Part shown: positions 37,285-51,750 of the stretch, piece after piece
Numbering within the stretch: the first letter of the stretch is position 1
Layout of the letters: each line of letters opens with the position of its first letter
Assembly (NCBI RefSeq): GCF_041381155.1
Contig: NC_091136.1
Coordinates: 49,404,284-49,468,283, forward strand
Reading direction: 5' to 3'
Source: Argopecten irradians
Taxonomy: Eukaryota; Mollusca; Bivalvia; Pectinida; Pectinidae
DNA length: 64,000 nt
The notes under the pieces: generated by a model
Database searches by the model: none
Told to the model about the DNA's origin: nothing
Seen by the model: only the letters and a program-made list of their open reading frames with translations
Translations under genes and position numbers: made by a program

Positions 37285-39929
37285 GGTTATGTGGAAGTGG
37301 CAGTTTCAATTGTTTTGTTTAGAGAAAAAGCCACAGGCTCTTGTAGCCTCTTATATCTCTCTACCCAAACATTTGTTTTGTGAAATATTGATTCCACTAT
37401 AGCATTATATAACAGCTGTAGAATAACAGGGCGTTGTTAATGTGACATGAATTACACGTGTACTTGATGGAGGTTCAATTTGCGCTAGTATTAGGTCAGT
37501 CTTGATGAGCTTAAATAAAATTGCCCTTATTAATATAGGTCGTAGTGTTGCTTTCATGAACAACTCATAAAGCGTGCACAAAGAGGATATATGTAAATGA
37601 ATTTTGTCACGATACAACTCTAGCATATTATTCATGTTGAGAATCAAATAAAGAGTGTAAAATGCTTTTCATCAACTTAAACCACAGCTGAAAAAGATGG
37701 ATGTTTTTTCCCAGGAAAGTAATTATTACGCCGTAAGATAAAATAGATACGTTAATAAGTTATTATCTGTTAATTACAGCAATATTTGAACGCTCTAGAA
37801 TGGTTGTGAAATAGACTGTTTGTCGTTAATTTGGTGTTATATAGACGTTTTACAGTGTTGTATCTGGGGATATCAAGGAGAGTCATTTCGAAAGAACCAA
37901 TCTCACAATGTCGTCATTGCTGAATTATATATGTGTTCCATAAGCTCTGATTAGTAAGCTGTAATAGTATTCGAACGTTTTACTATCTCCATGAACCATG
38001 TACTGGATACAGTGCATTCCTCTTGATAAAATGTTTATTACTCCTTCAAGCATTTGTTGGATAATTTCGATTTAATGTATTGTATAATGAATGTATACCA
38101 TTTTATATCGGTAGTTGTGTTTGTGCTGACTTTGTGTGTCATTCTTATTCGGCCTTAAAATGTAGCTTCTTTAAGAATCGATTGGAATTTGAGTCATACG
38201 GAGTGTGACAGAATTTTTGTCTCGACGGGCTCCCTCATATAGAGCTGCTCTCGTGCCAGTAGCACGATTCATGTCCCGCACGTTAGACGGCTAGCACATG
38301 TATTATGTATCTGTGCTGTGTCAGAGAAAACATTAGATTATCACAAGTGCATGTCAACAGCAGTAATCTGTTACAGCACTTCAGATTCTGATTCTTATAA
38401 AAACGACACACTCCTTTCACTTGTGATCTCACTGGAAGATACAGAATTCTGCCTGATACGACTTTGCACTTGTCTCCTTCTATATAAGCTTACGTATTTT
38501 TGTTTTTCTATATACATGTAATTATGTTTTCTACTTTTTCGAAAAAAATGAGGAACATGTTGGTTTTTTGTTGCTTATTTTGTTCTTGTTATTTTCATAT
38601 ATCTCTTGGACAACTATGAATGTTGATTATTCATTGAAATATTCATTAAAAAATCTATTGCTGGATGAAATAATTAAGGCGATTAATCTCAGCTTGTTAC
38701 GATAACACAGAAAGGTATGGTGTTTTGCGGAAAATTTCAAAGTGCATGTTTAAATTGATTTTACTGATGACAATAAATCCGAAAACAGTACAGCTTGAAT
38801 TAAAGTCATATTATGTGAAGAAAACGAAAGTGATAAATGACGGTAAAAGGACCGCTCAAAACCAATCACCTAAATACCAGCGAAAAAAAAATAATAAAAG
38901 GTGGTATTTCACGCTCAAGATAATGAAGTGAACAAAATATAAAAGATGGTATTTTATGCTCAAGATAATCAACTTTGGGAACAGAGTATAGCATTGTCTT
39001 GTCAGCTCCATTGTAAAATAGAGTGTTTATTATACAGTGAATATTAAATTAACTTGATTTTAGTGGAAACAAAATTAGGTTTTCTACTCATCTATGTATG
39101 AATTTTAAAATTAAACATGTATAACTTTTTAACAGTGAACATTTTGGAAGCCTAGTGACTTGAGCAGTGTGATATCTCGGTTGTGTTTTACAAATTAATT
39201 TGGAGCTAGGCCTTCCATCACTGCCACACTGTGGTACAGGAAATTACACTGTATCTATGGATTTCTGCCTCATCTGTCGACGATGGCAGAAATTAGAGGC
39301 CTCTTTTTACTTTGAAGCTCAATATATATTTCTAAATATATGGTACACGTGTTTTACATCAGAGCTTGCAGACAAGTTTTATGGTTTCCTGTAAAAGAAA
39401 AGAAATTAAAAAGAAAGCTATGCCAATCAACGCGATTACATCTGTACTTTCGTTGCTCAGCGCATGTAACTGTTTTAGGAACAGTGATGATTAATTTTGT
39501 TTAGCATTTCCCCCCGTGCTATAATCGCTTAAGATAAAACGGATCCTTTTAGTAAAATTGAATTTGAAAGTGGAAGTAAGAGCGAGGGGGACGGGCCCAG
39601 AAACCTATTATTACAGTCTGGTGTGGTGGGTACAGACATGTTTAGTAGTTTGATGTGGAAACAATATGCAGTAGTGTAGGAATTATCGAGGATTCAGAAA
39701 TAATGAGGTTTCAGCAATAAATGGTGAAAACAGTATTAAGAGTACCGTTAACGGAATTACTTAGTTTAACGGAGGTCAACAGGATGTAGAGGTTAGGTAA
39801 GGTGCGTGGTTATGGTAAAGGAGGAAGCTTTACGATATAATATATAAATGGCAAAAGGCCATAACTTACAGGTGGCTGTTGTATTGTAATGTTTGGTGAA
39901 TGGTATGGGATTTGGCAGGGATAGCAAAG
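37285..39929. other. Intergenic sequence without a supported feature
   Basis: AT-rich, with short frames on both strands and no domain, splice support or repeat that I can defend. Confidence 0.35.
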
Positions 39930-40735
39930 TTTAGTGAGGTTGGCTAAGATCACTAACGTTACATGATTTAGTGAGATCGACTAAGGTCACTGACGTTACA
40001 TGATTTAGTGAGGTTGACAAAGGTCACTGACGTTACACGACTAAGGTTACTGAAGTTACACAACTAAGGTCACTGACGTTACATGATTTAGTGAGGTTGA
40101 CTAAGGTCACTGACGTTACACGACTAAGGTCACTGACGTTACATGATTTAGTGAGATCGACTAAGGTCACTGACGTTACACGACTAAGGTCACTGACGTT
40201 ACATGATTTAGTGAGATCGACTAAGGTCACTGACGTTACACGACTAAGGTCACTGACGTTACACGATTTAGTGAGATCGACTTAGGTCACTGACGTTACA
40301 TGATTTAGTGAGATCGACTAAGGTCACTGACGTTACACGATTTAGTGAGATCGACTAAGGTCACTGACGTTACACGATTTAATGAGATTGACTAAGGTCA
40401 CTGACGTTACGCGGATAAGGTCACTGACGTAACACGATTTAATGAGATCGACTACGGTCACTGACGTTACACGATTTAATGAGATCGACTAAGGTCACTG
40501 ACGTAACACGATTTAGTGAGATCGACTAAGGTCACTGACGTTACAAGACTAAGGTCGTTGACATTACACGATTTAGTGAGATCGACTAAGGTCACTGACG
40601 TTACAAGACTAAGGTCGTTGACATTACACGATTTAGTGAGATCGACTAAGGTCACTGACGCTACATGATTTAATGAGATCGACTAAGGTCACTGACGTTT
40701 CACGACAAATGACATTGACGTTAGACGTTACACGA
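39930..40735. repeat. Compound minisatellite of 37-bp and 23-bp units
   Basis: Every unit contains gactaaggtcactgacgtta. Long units add tgatttagtgagatc before it; short ones begin directly at cgactaagg. The two forms alternate for part of the array (about 40040-40260), then the long form dominates, with two copies of a variant holding aggtcgttgacattac near 40550-40630. The array frays at both ends. Confidence 0.9.
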
Positions 40736-43663
40736 CAAATGTCATCAACTTTGCGTGTTTGTGAGATTTGGCCGGGTTAAACCGAGATCATTTTTGTTAC
40801 GTTTTTAATTGGGTTGACGGGATGGACAAATGTAACATTACATGCTTTGGTTGGGTTGACAGATATCATTTATGTTGCATATTATGAATATTCGCAGGTT
40901 GACGCGACTATGAATCTCGAAATGACATGTGATACGAAGAAGTAGAGGTTAACGAAGCATAACAGTGTGAAAGTAACATATGATGTAAGAGTAGGTTCGG
41001 TGTTTTATGGGGCTGCACTTGTAATATACAAGATATAGGTGATTAATAGTTGTTGTAACGTGTATTTTTATGTGACGTATGGAACGTATGATAATATAGA
41101 ATTATCTAGCTTCATTTTATTCTTTAGTTATTAACTGAAATATGCAATCGGATTCCAAGCATGATCTTAACATACATGTAACACCTCATAGTCTATCATA
41201 GTGAGTTCGCATTGTCGCCTGTTCTTTACTACATTGTATGACCTGTCCATCGACGTTTTGAAACATTGTTTGCTTCTTTATACACGTTCTCCTGTTTGAC
41301 ATTTCCGAGTAGGAGGTAAGATCAACCTTCATTTCGTATTTACCAACCTGAGAAGTACTAATTCTTATTTTTTGCAATGAATGTTATTTTTTGTGCTTGA
41401 TTTATCGTTGTTTATGTTGTTTCAAGTTTTTAATATCTGTTGTCAATGGTGTGATGTCAAAAATAGTATGAGTTATTGCATGAAGCACTTTGTCCAGAAG
41501 ATTAACTTTTGTATCGATTATGTATAAAAATATAGTCGTGATAATGTTGACAAAAGAACGAAGCGAAATGCACAACTCAAGGTTCACGGAGTATTATTTA
41601 GCAAAGACCTTAGACCTATTGAAAAGTGCAAATCCCTCGTGATAATATAGAATACAATTCAAAAATATTTAGTTTGAATATCTCGCAACTTTCTGACCAT
41701 TCGAAATGGACTGTCACAAGAAAATATTTATAGTTATTCTTAATGAGTGAACGTGAAATGTCAATTTTGATCACATTTACCAATAAGTTACTAACAGTAT
41801 ATCTACACGAACATGCACACTTTTGTCCATCTGTCACTGATGCCATGTTTGTTTTTGACCAGGCAGCCAAGCGTGCCAGACGTGCAGTACGATTCGCATG
41901 GAAGTGGACGAAGAGGGGATTCATGGGATATGCCGGAAATATTGCGTCAGCAACCAATTTCTTCACGGTATCTCGGTCTGGACCTTACACTTGCCGGAAG
42001 TACGCTCCCCGGAAATTCAAATGAAGACACTTTTTGACTAGAATGCCCAATACCATAATGTTCTTGTAGAAGAGGGATGGTTCGGGATAATAATCCTGGT
42101 TCAGCGAAGGTGGGTGTGAGTGAGTAAGTGAGTGAGTGAGAGAGTGGGTGAGTGAATGTAGGGAAGAAACAATGAACATAATATAGGTTTTCAATGTATT
42201 TCTCTGTAGTTTAGTTGTAAAATGTATTCCGTCGTGAAGACAGTCGAAAATAACGAAATAGTGCAATTTTATATAATTATATGTTTATGTAAGTAAAGAT
42301 AAATAACCAATCGAAATATTTGTAAAATTATGCAAATCAGAGTAGTTGGTTTCATGATTCTCATAAGAGTGGAACCTAAACAACATAAACAGCCCAAGGA
42401 ATATTAAGAATTTCTTGCAATACATTGTATTTGTCAGCCTGACATATGCTGTATCGCTGTCTTCCCAGAGTTGTCGTTCCTAACTTTGGTGCTATTTATT
42501 ACACATATATTGTTATTGTATTTGTGTCAATCGAGTTAACTTAGAAAATAATTATTAGTCACGGATATAAAATATCTGCAATTTTCAATAATATGGCTTG
42601 TTAATCAAATCTGACATATTCTCATGTATGAATATAAGGCTGCAGTATTTGATGGACTTGATTCCAATGAATTTGTGCAAGCAGAAACATAAATGCCATG
42701 CATATGGTATAGATGCATTGGTGAGATTGTTAATCTTCGTTTAGAAAATACATTCGTATGGCTCTGCATAGCGGGCAAATCTATATAAAATGAAACGAAT
42801 GTTTGTTAAATATTTTTTTGTGTTTAACAAATTACAATTTTTTAGCATTTGACAATGCAAGTCGGTTTGTATCACATTCCATCGAAATAGCTAGAACGAC
42901 TATGATTTCCATCGAAATAGCTAGAACGACTTTGATTATAGCTGACCAGTACAAACTTGAGAATTTAGTTATTGGTGACCATATTCTATTTTGTAGAACT
43001 CACATACTTAACTACAACATTATGACTTAAAGTGTTATCATCTAGCGATATATTTAATTGTTTTCAGGTTTTTTGGTTTTTTTGACAAAAGCGACTGGAA
43101 CCGTTTCAAAGTTTTTTGTGTCTAAAAATAAAAATGACCACATCCAGGTCCCAAATGAAAATCTGAAATTCAATATTTTACTTTAGTGTGAATCAGTTCA
43201 TATATTGTCTTATTACAAAATAATATATATAGACTTATACTATATATATGTAGTTTTGTTTCTTTTCACTTGAGAGGAGATGAAGTGCAGACTAGATACT
43301 GCACAATTATGCTGAATGATTTCATATTTTTTGACATTCGATTATATCCATCTACTGTATGCCTCTCCAATCCTTTAACTATTTTTTATGATATATGTTT
43401 TAATTATTTTACTGACTGGAAATCCAAAGTGAATGTATATATGTAATTACAGTGTACCTTGTTAAATTTTTATATACTTACTTTTTCAAATATCTGTATA
43501 CTAGTATGATATATTACAAAGTGTTACTTTTTACATTGTCAAAGACATATCATTTTGTCTATATCGTTTTATGATGTGTATATAATGACTAAACTGCATA
43601 AATTTTATTCCAACTAAATAGTTTTATCTACATTAGTTAGTATATTTTATTGTAACATATATT
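40736..43663. other. Intergenic sequence without a supported gene
   Basis: Contains a short (gagt)n run at about 42113-42159. The overlapping frames at 41616-42037 look like chance frames: they sit on both strands and in two plus frames, with no splice sites or domain to prefer one. A near-exact pair of tccatcgaaatagctagaacgac words lies at 42880-42930. Confidence 0.4.
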
Positions 43664-46600
43664 TAGTAAGTCCCTTCACAAAACCACATCCAATGGTCAC
43701 CATCCAGTGGTTGGGGTGTATTAGTAAGTCCCTTCACCAACACCACATCCAATGTTCACCATCCAGTGGTTGGGCTGTATTAGTTAGTCCCTTCACAAAA
43801 ACCACATCCAATGTTCACCATCCAGTGGTTGGGATGTATTAGTAAGTCCCTTCACCAACACCACATCCAATGTTCACCATCCAGTGGTTGGGGTGTATTA
43901 GTCCCTTCACCAACACCACATCCAATGTTCACCATCCAGTGGTTGGGGTGTATTAGTCCCTTCACCAACACCACATCCAATGTTCACCATCCAGTGGTTG
44001 GGGTGTATTAGTCCCTTCACCAAAACCACATCCAATGTTCACCATCCAGTGGTTGGGATGTATTAGTCCCTTCACCAAAACCACTTCTAATGTTCACCAT
44101 CCAGTGGTTGGGATGTATTAGTAAGTCCCTTCACCAACACCACATCCAATGTTCACCATCCAGTGGTTGGGGTGTATTAGTCCCTTCACCAACACCACAT
44201 CCAATGTTCACCATCCAGTGGTTGGGATGTATTAGTAAGTCCCTTCACCAAAACCACTTCTAATGTTCACCATCCAGTGGTTGGGGTGTATTAGTCCCTT
44301 CACCAACACCACATCCAATGTTCACCATCCAGTGGTTGGGATGTATTAGTTAGTCCCTTCACCAAAACCACATCCAATGTTCACCATCCAGTGGTTGGGA
44401 TGTATTAGTAAGTCCCTTCACCAACACCATATCCAATGTTCACCATCCAGTGGTTGGGGTGTATTAGTAAGTCCCTTCACCAACACCATATCCAATGTTC
44501 ACCATCCAGTGGTTGGGGTGTATTAGTAAGTCCCTTCACCAACACCATATCCAATGTTCACCATCCAGTGGTTGGGGTGTATTAGTAAGTCCCTTCACCA
44601 ACACCACATCTAATGTTCACCATCCAGTGGTTGGGGTGTAATAGTCCCTTCACCAACACCACATCCAATGTTCACCATCCAGTGGTTGGGGTGTATTAGT
44701 CCCTTCACCAACACCACATCCAATGTTCACCATCCAGTGGTTGGGGTGTATTATCCCTTCACCAACACCACATCCAATGTTCACCATCCAGTGGTTGGGG
44801 TGTATTAGTCCCTTCACCAACACCACATCCAATGTTCACCATCCAGTGGTTGGGATGTATTAGTAAGTCCCTTCACCAAAACCACTTCTAATGTTCACCA
44901 TCCAGTGGTTGGGGTGTATTAGTCCCTTCACCAACACCACATCCAATGTTCACCATCCAGTGGATGGGATGTATTAGTAAGTCCCTTCACCAAAACCACT
45001 TCTAATGTTCACCATCCAGTGGTTGGGGTGTATTAGTCCCTTCACCAACACCACATCCAATGTTCACCATCCAGTGGTTGGGATGTATAAGTCCCTTCAC
45101 CAACACCACATCCAATGTTCACCATCCAGTGGTTGGGGTGTAATAGTCCCTTCACCAACACCACATCCAATGTTCACCATCCAGTGGTTGGGGTGTATTA
45201 GTCCCTTCACCAACACCATATCCAATGTTCACCATCCAGTGGTTGGGATGTATTAGTCCCTTCACCAACACCACATCCAATGTTCACCATCCTGTGGTTG
45301 GGATGTATTAGTAAGTCCCTTCACCAAAACCACTTCTAATGTTCACCATCCAGTGGTTGGGGTGTATTAGTCCCTTCACCAACACCATATCCAATGTTCA
45401 CCATCCAGTGGTTGGGATGTATTAGTCCCTTCACCAACACCACATCCAATGTTCACCATCCAGTGGTTGGGATGTATTAGTCCCTTCACCAACACCACAA
45501 CCAATGTTCACCATCCAGTGGTTGGGATGTATTAGTAAGTCCCTTCACCAAAACCACTTCTAATGTTCACCATCCAGTGGTTGGGGTGTATTAGTCCCTT
45601 CCCCAACACCACATCCAATGTTCACTATCCTGTGGTTGGGGTGTATTAGTTAGTCCCTTCACCAACACCATATCCAATGTTCACCATCCAGTGGTTGGGA
45701 TGTATTAGTCCCTTCACCAACACCACATCCAATGTTCACCATCCAGTGGTTGGGATGTATTAGTAAGTCCCTTCACCAAAACCACATCCAATGTTCACCA
45801 TCCAGTGGTTGGGATGTATTAGTTAGTCCCTTCACCAACACCACATCCAATGTTCACCATCCAGTGGTTGGGATGTATTAGTTAGTCCCTTCACCAACAC
45901 CACATCCAATGTTCACCATCCAGTGGTTGGGATGTATTAGTAAGTCCCTTCACCAAAACCACTTCTAATGTTCACCATCCAGTGGTTGGGGTGTATTAGT
46001 CCCTTCACCAACACCACATCCAATGTTCACCATCCAGTGGTTGGGATGTATTAGTAGTCCCTTCACCAACACCACATCCAATGTTCACCATCCAGTGGTT
46101 GGGATGTATTAGTAAGTCCCTTCACCAACACCATATCCAATGTTCACCATCCAGTGGTTGGGGTGTATTAGTAAGTCCCTTCACCAACACCATATCCAAT
46201 GTTCACCATCCAGTGGTTGGGGTGTATTAGTAAGTCCCTTCACCAACACCATATCCAATGTTCACCATCCAGTGGTTGGGGTGTATTAGTAAGTCCCTTC
46301 CTTCACAACACCACATCTAATGTTCACCATCCAGTGGTTGGGGTGTATTAGTCCCTTCACCAACACCACATCCAATGTTCACCATCCAGTGGTTGGGGTG
46401 TATTAGTCCCTTCACCAACACCACATCCAATGTTCACCATCCAGTGGTTGGGATGTATTAGTAAGTCCCTTCACCAAAACCACTTCTAATGTTCACCATC
46501 CAGTGGTTGGGGTGTATTAGTCCCTTCACCAACACCACATCCAATGTTCACCATCCAGTGGTTGGGATGTATTAGTAAGTCCCTTCACCAAAACCACTTC

Positions 46601-49298
46601 TAATGTTCACCATCCAGTGGTTGGGGTGTATTAGTCCCTTCACCAACACCACATCCAATGTTCACCATCCAGTGGTTGGGATGTATAAGTCCCTTCACCA
46701 ACACCACATCCAATGTTCACCATCCAGTGGTTGGGGTGTAATAGTCCCTTCACCAACACCACATCCAATGTTCACCATCCAGTGGTTGGGGTGTATTAGT
46801 CCCTTCACCAACACCATATCCAATGTTCACCATCCAGTGGTTGGGATGTATTAGTCCCTTCACCAACACCACATCCAATGTTCACCATCCTGTGGTTGGG
46901 ATGTATTAGTAAGTCCCTTCACCAAAACCACTTCTAATGTTCACCATCCAGTGGTTGGGGTGTATTAGTCCCTTCACCAACACCATATCCAATGTTCACC
47001 ATCCAGTGGTTGGGATGTATTAGTCCCTTCACCAACACCACATCCAATGTTCACCATCCAGTGGTTGGGATGTATTAGTCCCTTCACCAACACCACAACC
47101 AATGTTCACCATCCAGTGGTTGGGATGTATTAGTAAGTCCCTTCACCAAAACCACTTCTAATGTTCACCATCCAGTGGTTGGGGTGTATTAGTCCCTTCC
47201 CCAACACCACATCCAATGTTCACCATCCTGTGGTTGGGGTGTATTAGTTAGTCCCTTCACCAACACCATATCCAATGTTCACCATCCAGTGGTTGGGATG
47301 TATTAGTCCCTTCACCAACACCACATCCAATGTTCACCATCCAGTGGTTGGGGTGTATTAGTAAGTCCCTTCACCAACACCACATCCAATGTTCACCATC
47401 CAGTGGTTGGGATGTATTAGTTAGTCCCTTCACCAACACCACATCCAATGTTCACCATCCAGTGGTTGGGATGTATTAGTTAGTCCCTTCACCAACACCA
47501 CATCCAATGTTCACCATCCAGTGGTTGGGATGTATTAGTAAGTCCCTTCACCAACACCATATCCAATGTTCACCATCCAGTGGTTGGGATGTATTAGTAA
47601 GTCCCTTCACCAACACCACATCCAATGTTCACCATCCAGTGGTTGGGGTGTATTAGTCCCTTCACCAACACCACATCCAATGTTCACCATCCAGTGGTTG
47701 GGATGTATTAGTTAGTCCCTTCACCAAAACCACATCCAATGTTCACCATCCAGTGGTTGGGATGTATTAGTCCCTTCACCAACACCACATCCAATGTTCA
47801 CCATCCAGTGGTTGGGATGTATTAGTAAGTCCCTTCACCAAAACCACTTCTAATGTTCACCATCCAGTGGTTGGGGTGTATTAGTCCCTTCACCAACACC
47901 ACATCCAATGTTCACCATCCAGTGGTTGGGATGTATTAGTCCCTTCACCAACACCACATCCAATGTTCACCATCCAGTGGTTGGGATGTATTAGTTAGTC
48001 CCTTCACCAAAACCACATCCAATGTTCACCATCCAGTGGTTGGGATGTATTAGTCCCTTCACCAACACCACATCCAATGTTCACCATCCAGTGGTTGGGA
48101 TGTATTAGTTAGTCCCTTCACCAAAACCACATCCAATGTTCACCATCCAGTGGTTGGGATGTATTAGTTAGTCCCTTCACAAAAACCACATCCAATGTTC
48201 ACCATCCAGTGGTTGGGATGTATTAGTAAGTCCCTTCACCAACACCACATCCAATGTTCACCATCCAGTGGTTGGGATGTATTAGTTAGTCCCTTCACCA
48301 ACACCACATCCAATGTTCACCATCCAGTGGTTGGGGTGTATTAGTCCCTTCACCAACACCACATCTAATGTTCACCATCCAGTGGTTGGGGTGTATTAGT
48401 CCCTTCACCAAAACCACATCCAATGTTCACCATCCAGTGGTTGGGGGTATTAGTTAGTCCCTTCACCAACACCACATCCAATGTTCACCATCCAGTGGTT
48501 GGGATGTATTAGTCCCTTCACCAACACCATATCCAATGTTCACCATCCAGTGGTTGGGGTGTATTAGTAAGTCCCTTCACCAAAACCACATCCAATGTTC
48601 ACCATCCTGTGGTTGGGGTGTATTAGTAAGTCCCTTCACCAAAACCACATCCAATGTTCACCATCCAGTGGTTGGGGTGTATTAGTAAGTCCCTTCACCA
48701 TAACCACATCCAATGTTCACCATCCAGTGGTTGGGGTGTATTAGTAAGTCCCTTCACCAAAACCACATCCAATGTTCACCATCCAGTGGTTGGGGTGTAT
48801 TAGTAAGTCCCTTCACCAAAACCACATCCAATGTTCACCATCCAGTGGTTGGGGTGTATTAGTCCCTTCACCAACACCACATCTAATGTTCACCATCCAG
48901 TGGTTGGGGTGTATTAGTCCCTTCACCAAAACCACATCCAATGTTCACCATCCAGTGGTTGGGATGTATTAGTTAGTCCCTTCACCAACACCACATCCAA
49001 TGTTCACCATCCAGTGGTTGGGGTGTATTAGTCCCTTCACCAACACCACATCCAATGTTCACCATCCAGTGGTTGGGGTGTATTAGTCCCTTCACCAAAA
49101 CCACATCCAATGTTCACCATCCAGTGGTTGGGGTGTATTAGTCCCTTCACCAAAACCACATCCAATGTTCACCAACCAGTGGTTGGGATGTATTAGTAAG
49201 TCCCTTCACCAAAACCACTTCTAATGTTCACCATCCAGTGGTTGGGGTGTATTAGTAAGTCCCTTCACCAAAACCACACCCAATGTTCACCATCCAGT
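43664..49298. repeat. Large minisatellite: about 100 units of 55 or 59 bp (5.6 kb)
   Basis: The core unit is cccttcaccaacaccacatc, caatgttcaccatccagtgg, ttggggtgtattagt (55 bp). A second length class inserts aagt or tagt before ccc (59 bp). Common variants are accact-tctaatg, accatatcc, gggatg for ggggtg, and catcctgtgg. Runs of the same variant recur, and a block near 44.87-45.74 kb reappears 1598 bp downstream almost unchanged. Frames across the array shift at each unit because 55 and 59 are not multiples of three, so the apparent proteins are not genes. The right edge ends abruptly at gttttttagg. Confidence 0.95.
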
Positions 49299-50251
49299 TT
49301 TTTAGGCTTATTCCTTACACTTGTTATTATCGTTATTATTAACCATTGTCTGTGGATCTGTCAATGATCAGTGAACAATCCTGGTATTACTCCACTTATC
49401 AGTTGAATCAACCATTTTGTCAAATATTCGTTACAAAGAAATCTAGAGAAAATATTCAAAAAGGGGTAACAAATATTACAAAAAGTGAAAGATTATCATA
49501 CCAATAATAGTAAAATTCGATGAATGATGTCACGACCTTTCTGATATTTTCAGCAGAGTTTTTAATGAGTCCCAAAATGATAAAGTTCGAAGAGGTGTCT
49601 TCCAGTTATTTATTCAAGGTATTCTTAATTTCGTATTCTGATAAGTAACGTCCAACCTAAACATACAAATTTGAAAATCCATGCCGATATGCCTTCCGTT
49701 ATTTTCACTTTAATCTTAATAGATATTTTTTCATATTTCACATTCCGATGTAGATTTCGATGTAGTTTGCCATATGTATGCCGCCGCTTCAAGGGTGATT
49801 CGAAGGTTAATGATAAACTCCTTTTCACTGATGTAGTCCATGATGGTTGCATTTCCACTAGCAACTTAACTCATTTTGCTGATGTTGTCCATATCATTCT
49901 TTTTATTATTATTATTTCTGTGATAAGTATTTGATAGGCAAATGAACCTACAATGCTCTACTTTTCGGCAATTCTTTGTTAAAAACGATATAACTTTATC
50001 TTCATGAACCATCTTAAATTCTTCAATCCCACCATTTTTTATCGCAAAATAACCCACTGAACGGCGAACGGCTTATGTTCAGTTTTATTTTCAACATGTT
50101 AATAGTAGTTTATTATATAGTGATGTTATACTGGATGTTTTATAATGAAATACTACCATCCCACTTTATCAGCGTTTAAGTTGTCAGCTTGAGATAAACC
50201 AATATCATCTTTGTTAATTAAATGCATTGTTGTTGTTTGTATATATTTTTA
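49299..50251. other. Flank between the large minisatellite and a repeat element
   Basis: No supported feature. Overlapping short frames on both strands at 49625-50057 have no domain. Confidence 0.35.
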
Positions 50252-51750
50252 GCCCACCATCATCAGATGGTGGGCTATTCAAATCGCTTTTTGTCCGTGG
50301 TCCGTCCGTCCTTCCGTCCGTCCTTCCGTCCGTCCGTCCGTTAACAATTCTTGTTATCGCTATTTCTCAGAAAGCACTGAAGGGATCTTTCTCAAATTTC
50401 ATATGTAGGTTCCCCTAGGGCCCTAGTTGTGCATATTGCATTTTGGGACCAATCGGTTAACAAGATGGCCGCCAGGCAGCCATCTTGGATTTTGATACTT
50501 AAAGTTTGTTATCGCTATTTCTCAGAAAGTACTGAAGAGATCTTTCTCAAATTTCATATGTAGGTTCCCCTAGGGCCCTAGTTGTGCATATTGCATTTTG
50601 GGACCAATCGGTTAACAAGATGGCCGCCAGGCAGCCATCTTGGATTTTGATACTTAAAGTTTGTTATCGCTATTTCTCAGAAAGTACTGAAGGGATCTTT
50701 CTCAAATTTCATATGTAGGTTCCCCTAGGGCCCTAGTTGTGCATATTGCATTTTGGGACCAATCGGTTAACAAGATGGCCGCCAGGCAGCCATCTTGGAT
50801 TTTAATACTTAAAGTTTGTTATCGCTATTTCTCAGAAAGTACTAAAGGGATCTTTCTCAAATTTCATATGTAGGTTCCCCTAGGGCCCTAGTTGTGCATA
50901 TTGCATTTTGGGACCAATCGGTTAACAAGATGGCCGCCAGGCAGCCATCTTGGATTTTAATACTTAAAGTTTGTTATCGCTATTTCTCAGAAAGTACTGA
51001 AGGGATCTTTCTCAAATTTCATATGTAGGTTCCCCTAGGGCCCTAGTTGTGCATAATGCGTTTTTGGATCGATCGGTCAACAAAATGGCCACCAGGCAGC
51101 CATCTTGGATTTTGATAGTTAAAGATTAATATCGCTATTTCTCAGAAAGTACTGAAGGGATCTTTCTCATATTTCATATGTAGGTTTCCCTAGGGCTCTT
51201 GTTGTGCATAATGCGTTTTTGGATCGATCGGTCAACAAAATGGCCGCCAGGCTGCCATCTTGGAATTTGATAGTTAAAGTTTGTTATCGCTATTTCTCAC
51301 AAAGTACTGAAGGGATCTTTCTCATATTTCATATGTAGGTTTCCCTAGGGCTCTTGTTGTGCATAATGCGTGTTTGGATCGATCGGTCAACAAAGTGGCC
51401 GCCAGGCTGCCATCTTGGAATTTGATAGTTAAAGTTTGTTATCACTATTTCTCAGAAAGTATTGAATGAATCTGTCTCAAATTTCATATATAGGTTCCTC
51501 TATGGCCCTAGTTGTGCATATTTCGATTTGGGACCGATCGATTTACAAGATGGCCGCCAAGGAGCCATCTTGGATTTTGATAGTTGAAGTTTGTTACTGC
51601 TATTTCTCAGAAAGTACTGAAGCGATCTGTCTCAAATTTTATATGTAGTATGTTTGCAAAAGTTTGAAAAGCAGAGAAAAGATCCCTCTTTCCATTGTCA
51701 GACATAGATCATTCTTTGGTGGGCGCCAAGATCCCTCTGGGATCTCTTGT
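50252..51750. mobile_element. Tandem-core repeat element ('agcccaccatcatcagatgg' family), about nine core units
   Basis: The left end carries agcccaccatcatcagatgg and its partial mirror tggtgggct, then a (ccgt)n run. The core is about nine direct units of roughly 155 bp, each with ttatcgctatttctcagaaa, tcatatgtaggttcccctag, agatggccgccaggcagcca. The right end is ggtgggcgccaagatccctc then tgggatctcttgt. The first four to five units are nearly identical; those after about 51040 are more diverged. The architecture matches bivalve tandem-core ('pearl'-type) elements. Mobility is inferred from that resemblance only. Confidence 0.7.

Noticed and set aside
40033-40285. Repetitive frames on both strands (LTKVTDVTRLRSL and mirror)
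   Set aside because: They are translations of the 37/23-bp minisatellite on both strands, not genes.
41616-42037. Overlapping frames of 74-116 codons on both strands
   Set aside because: Three frames compete over the same DNA with no domain, splice context or repeat support for any.
43811-48972. Repeated predicted proteins of the MFTIQWLGCISPFTNT type across the large array
   Set aside because: The 55- and 59-bp units shift frame at each step, the same words occur in several frames, and there is no start context or splice support. They are products of the minisatellite.
43664-49298. CRISPR-like array
   Set aside because: There are no unique spacers between repeats, units are contiguous, and the genome is animal.
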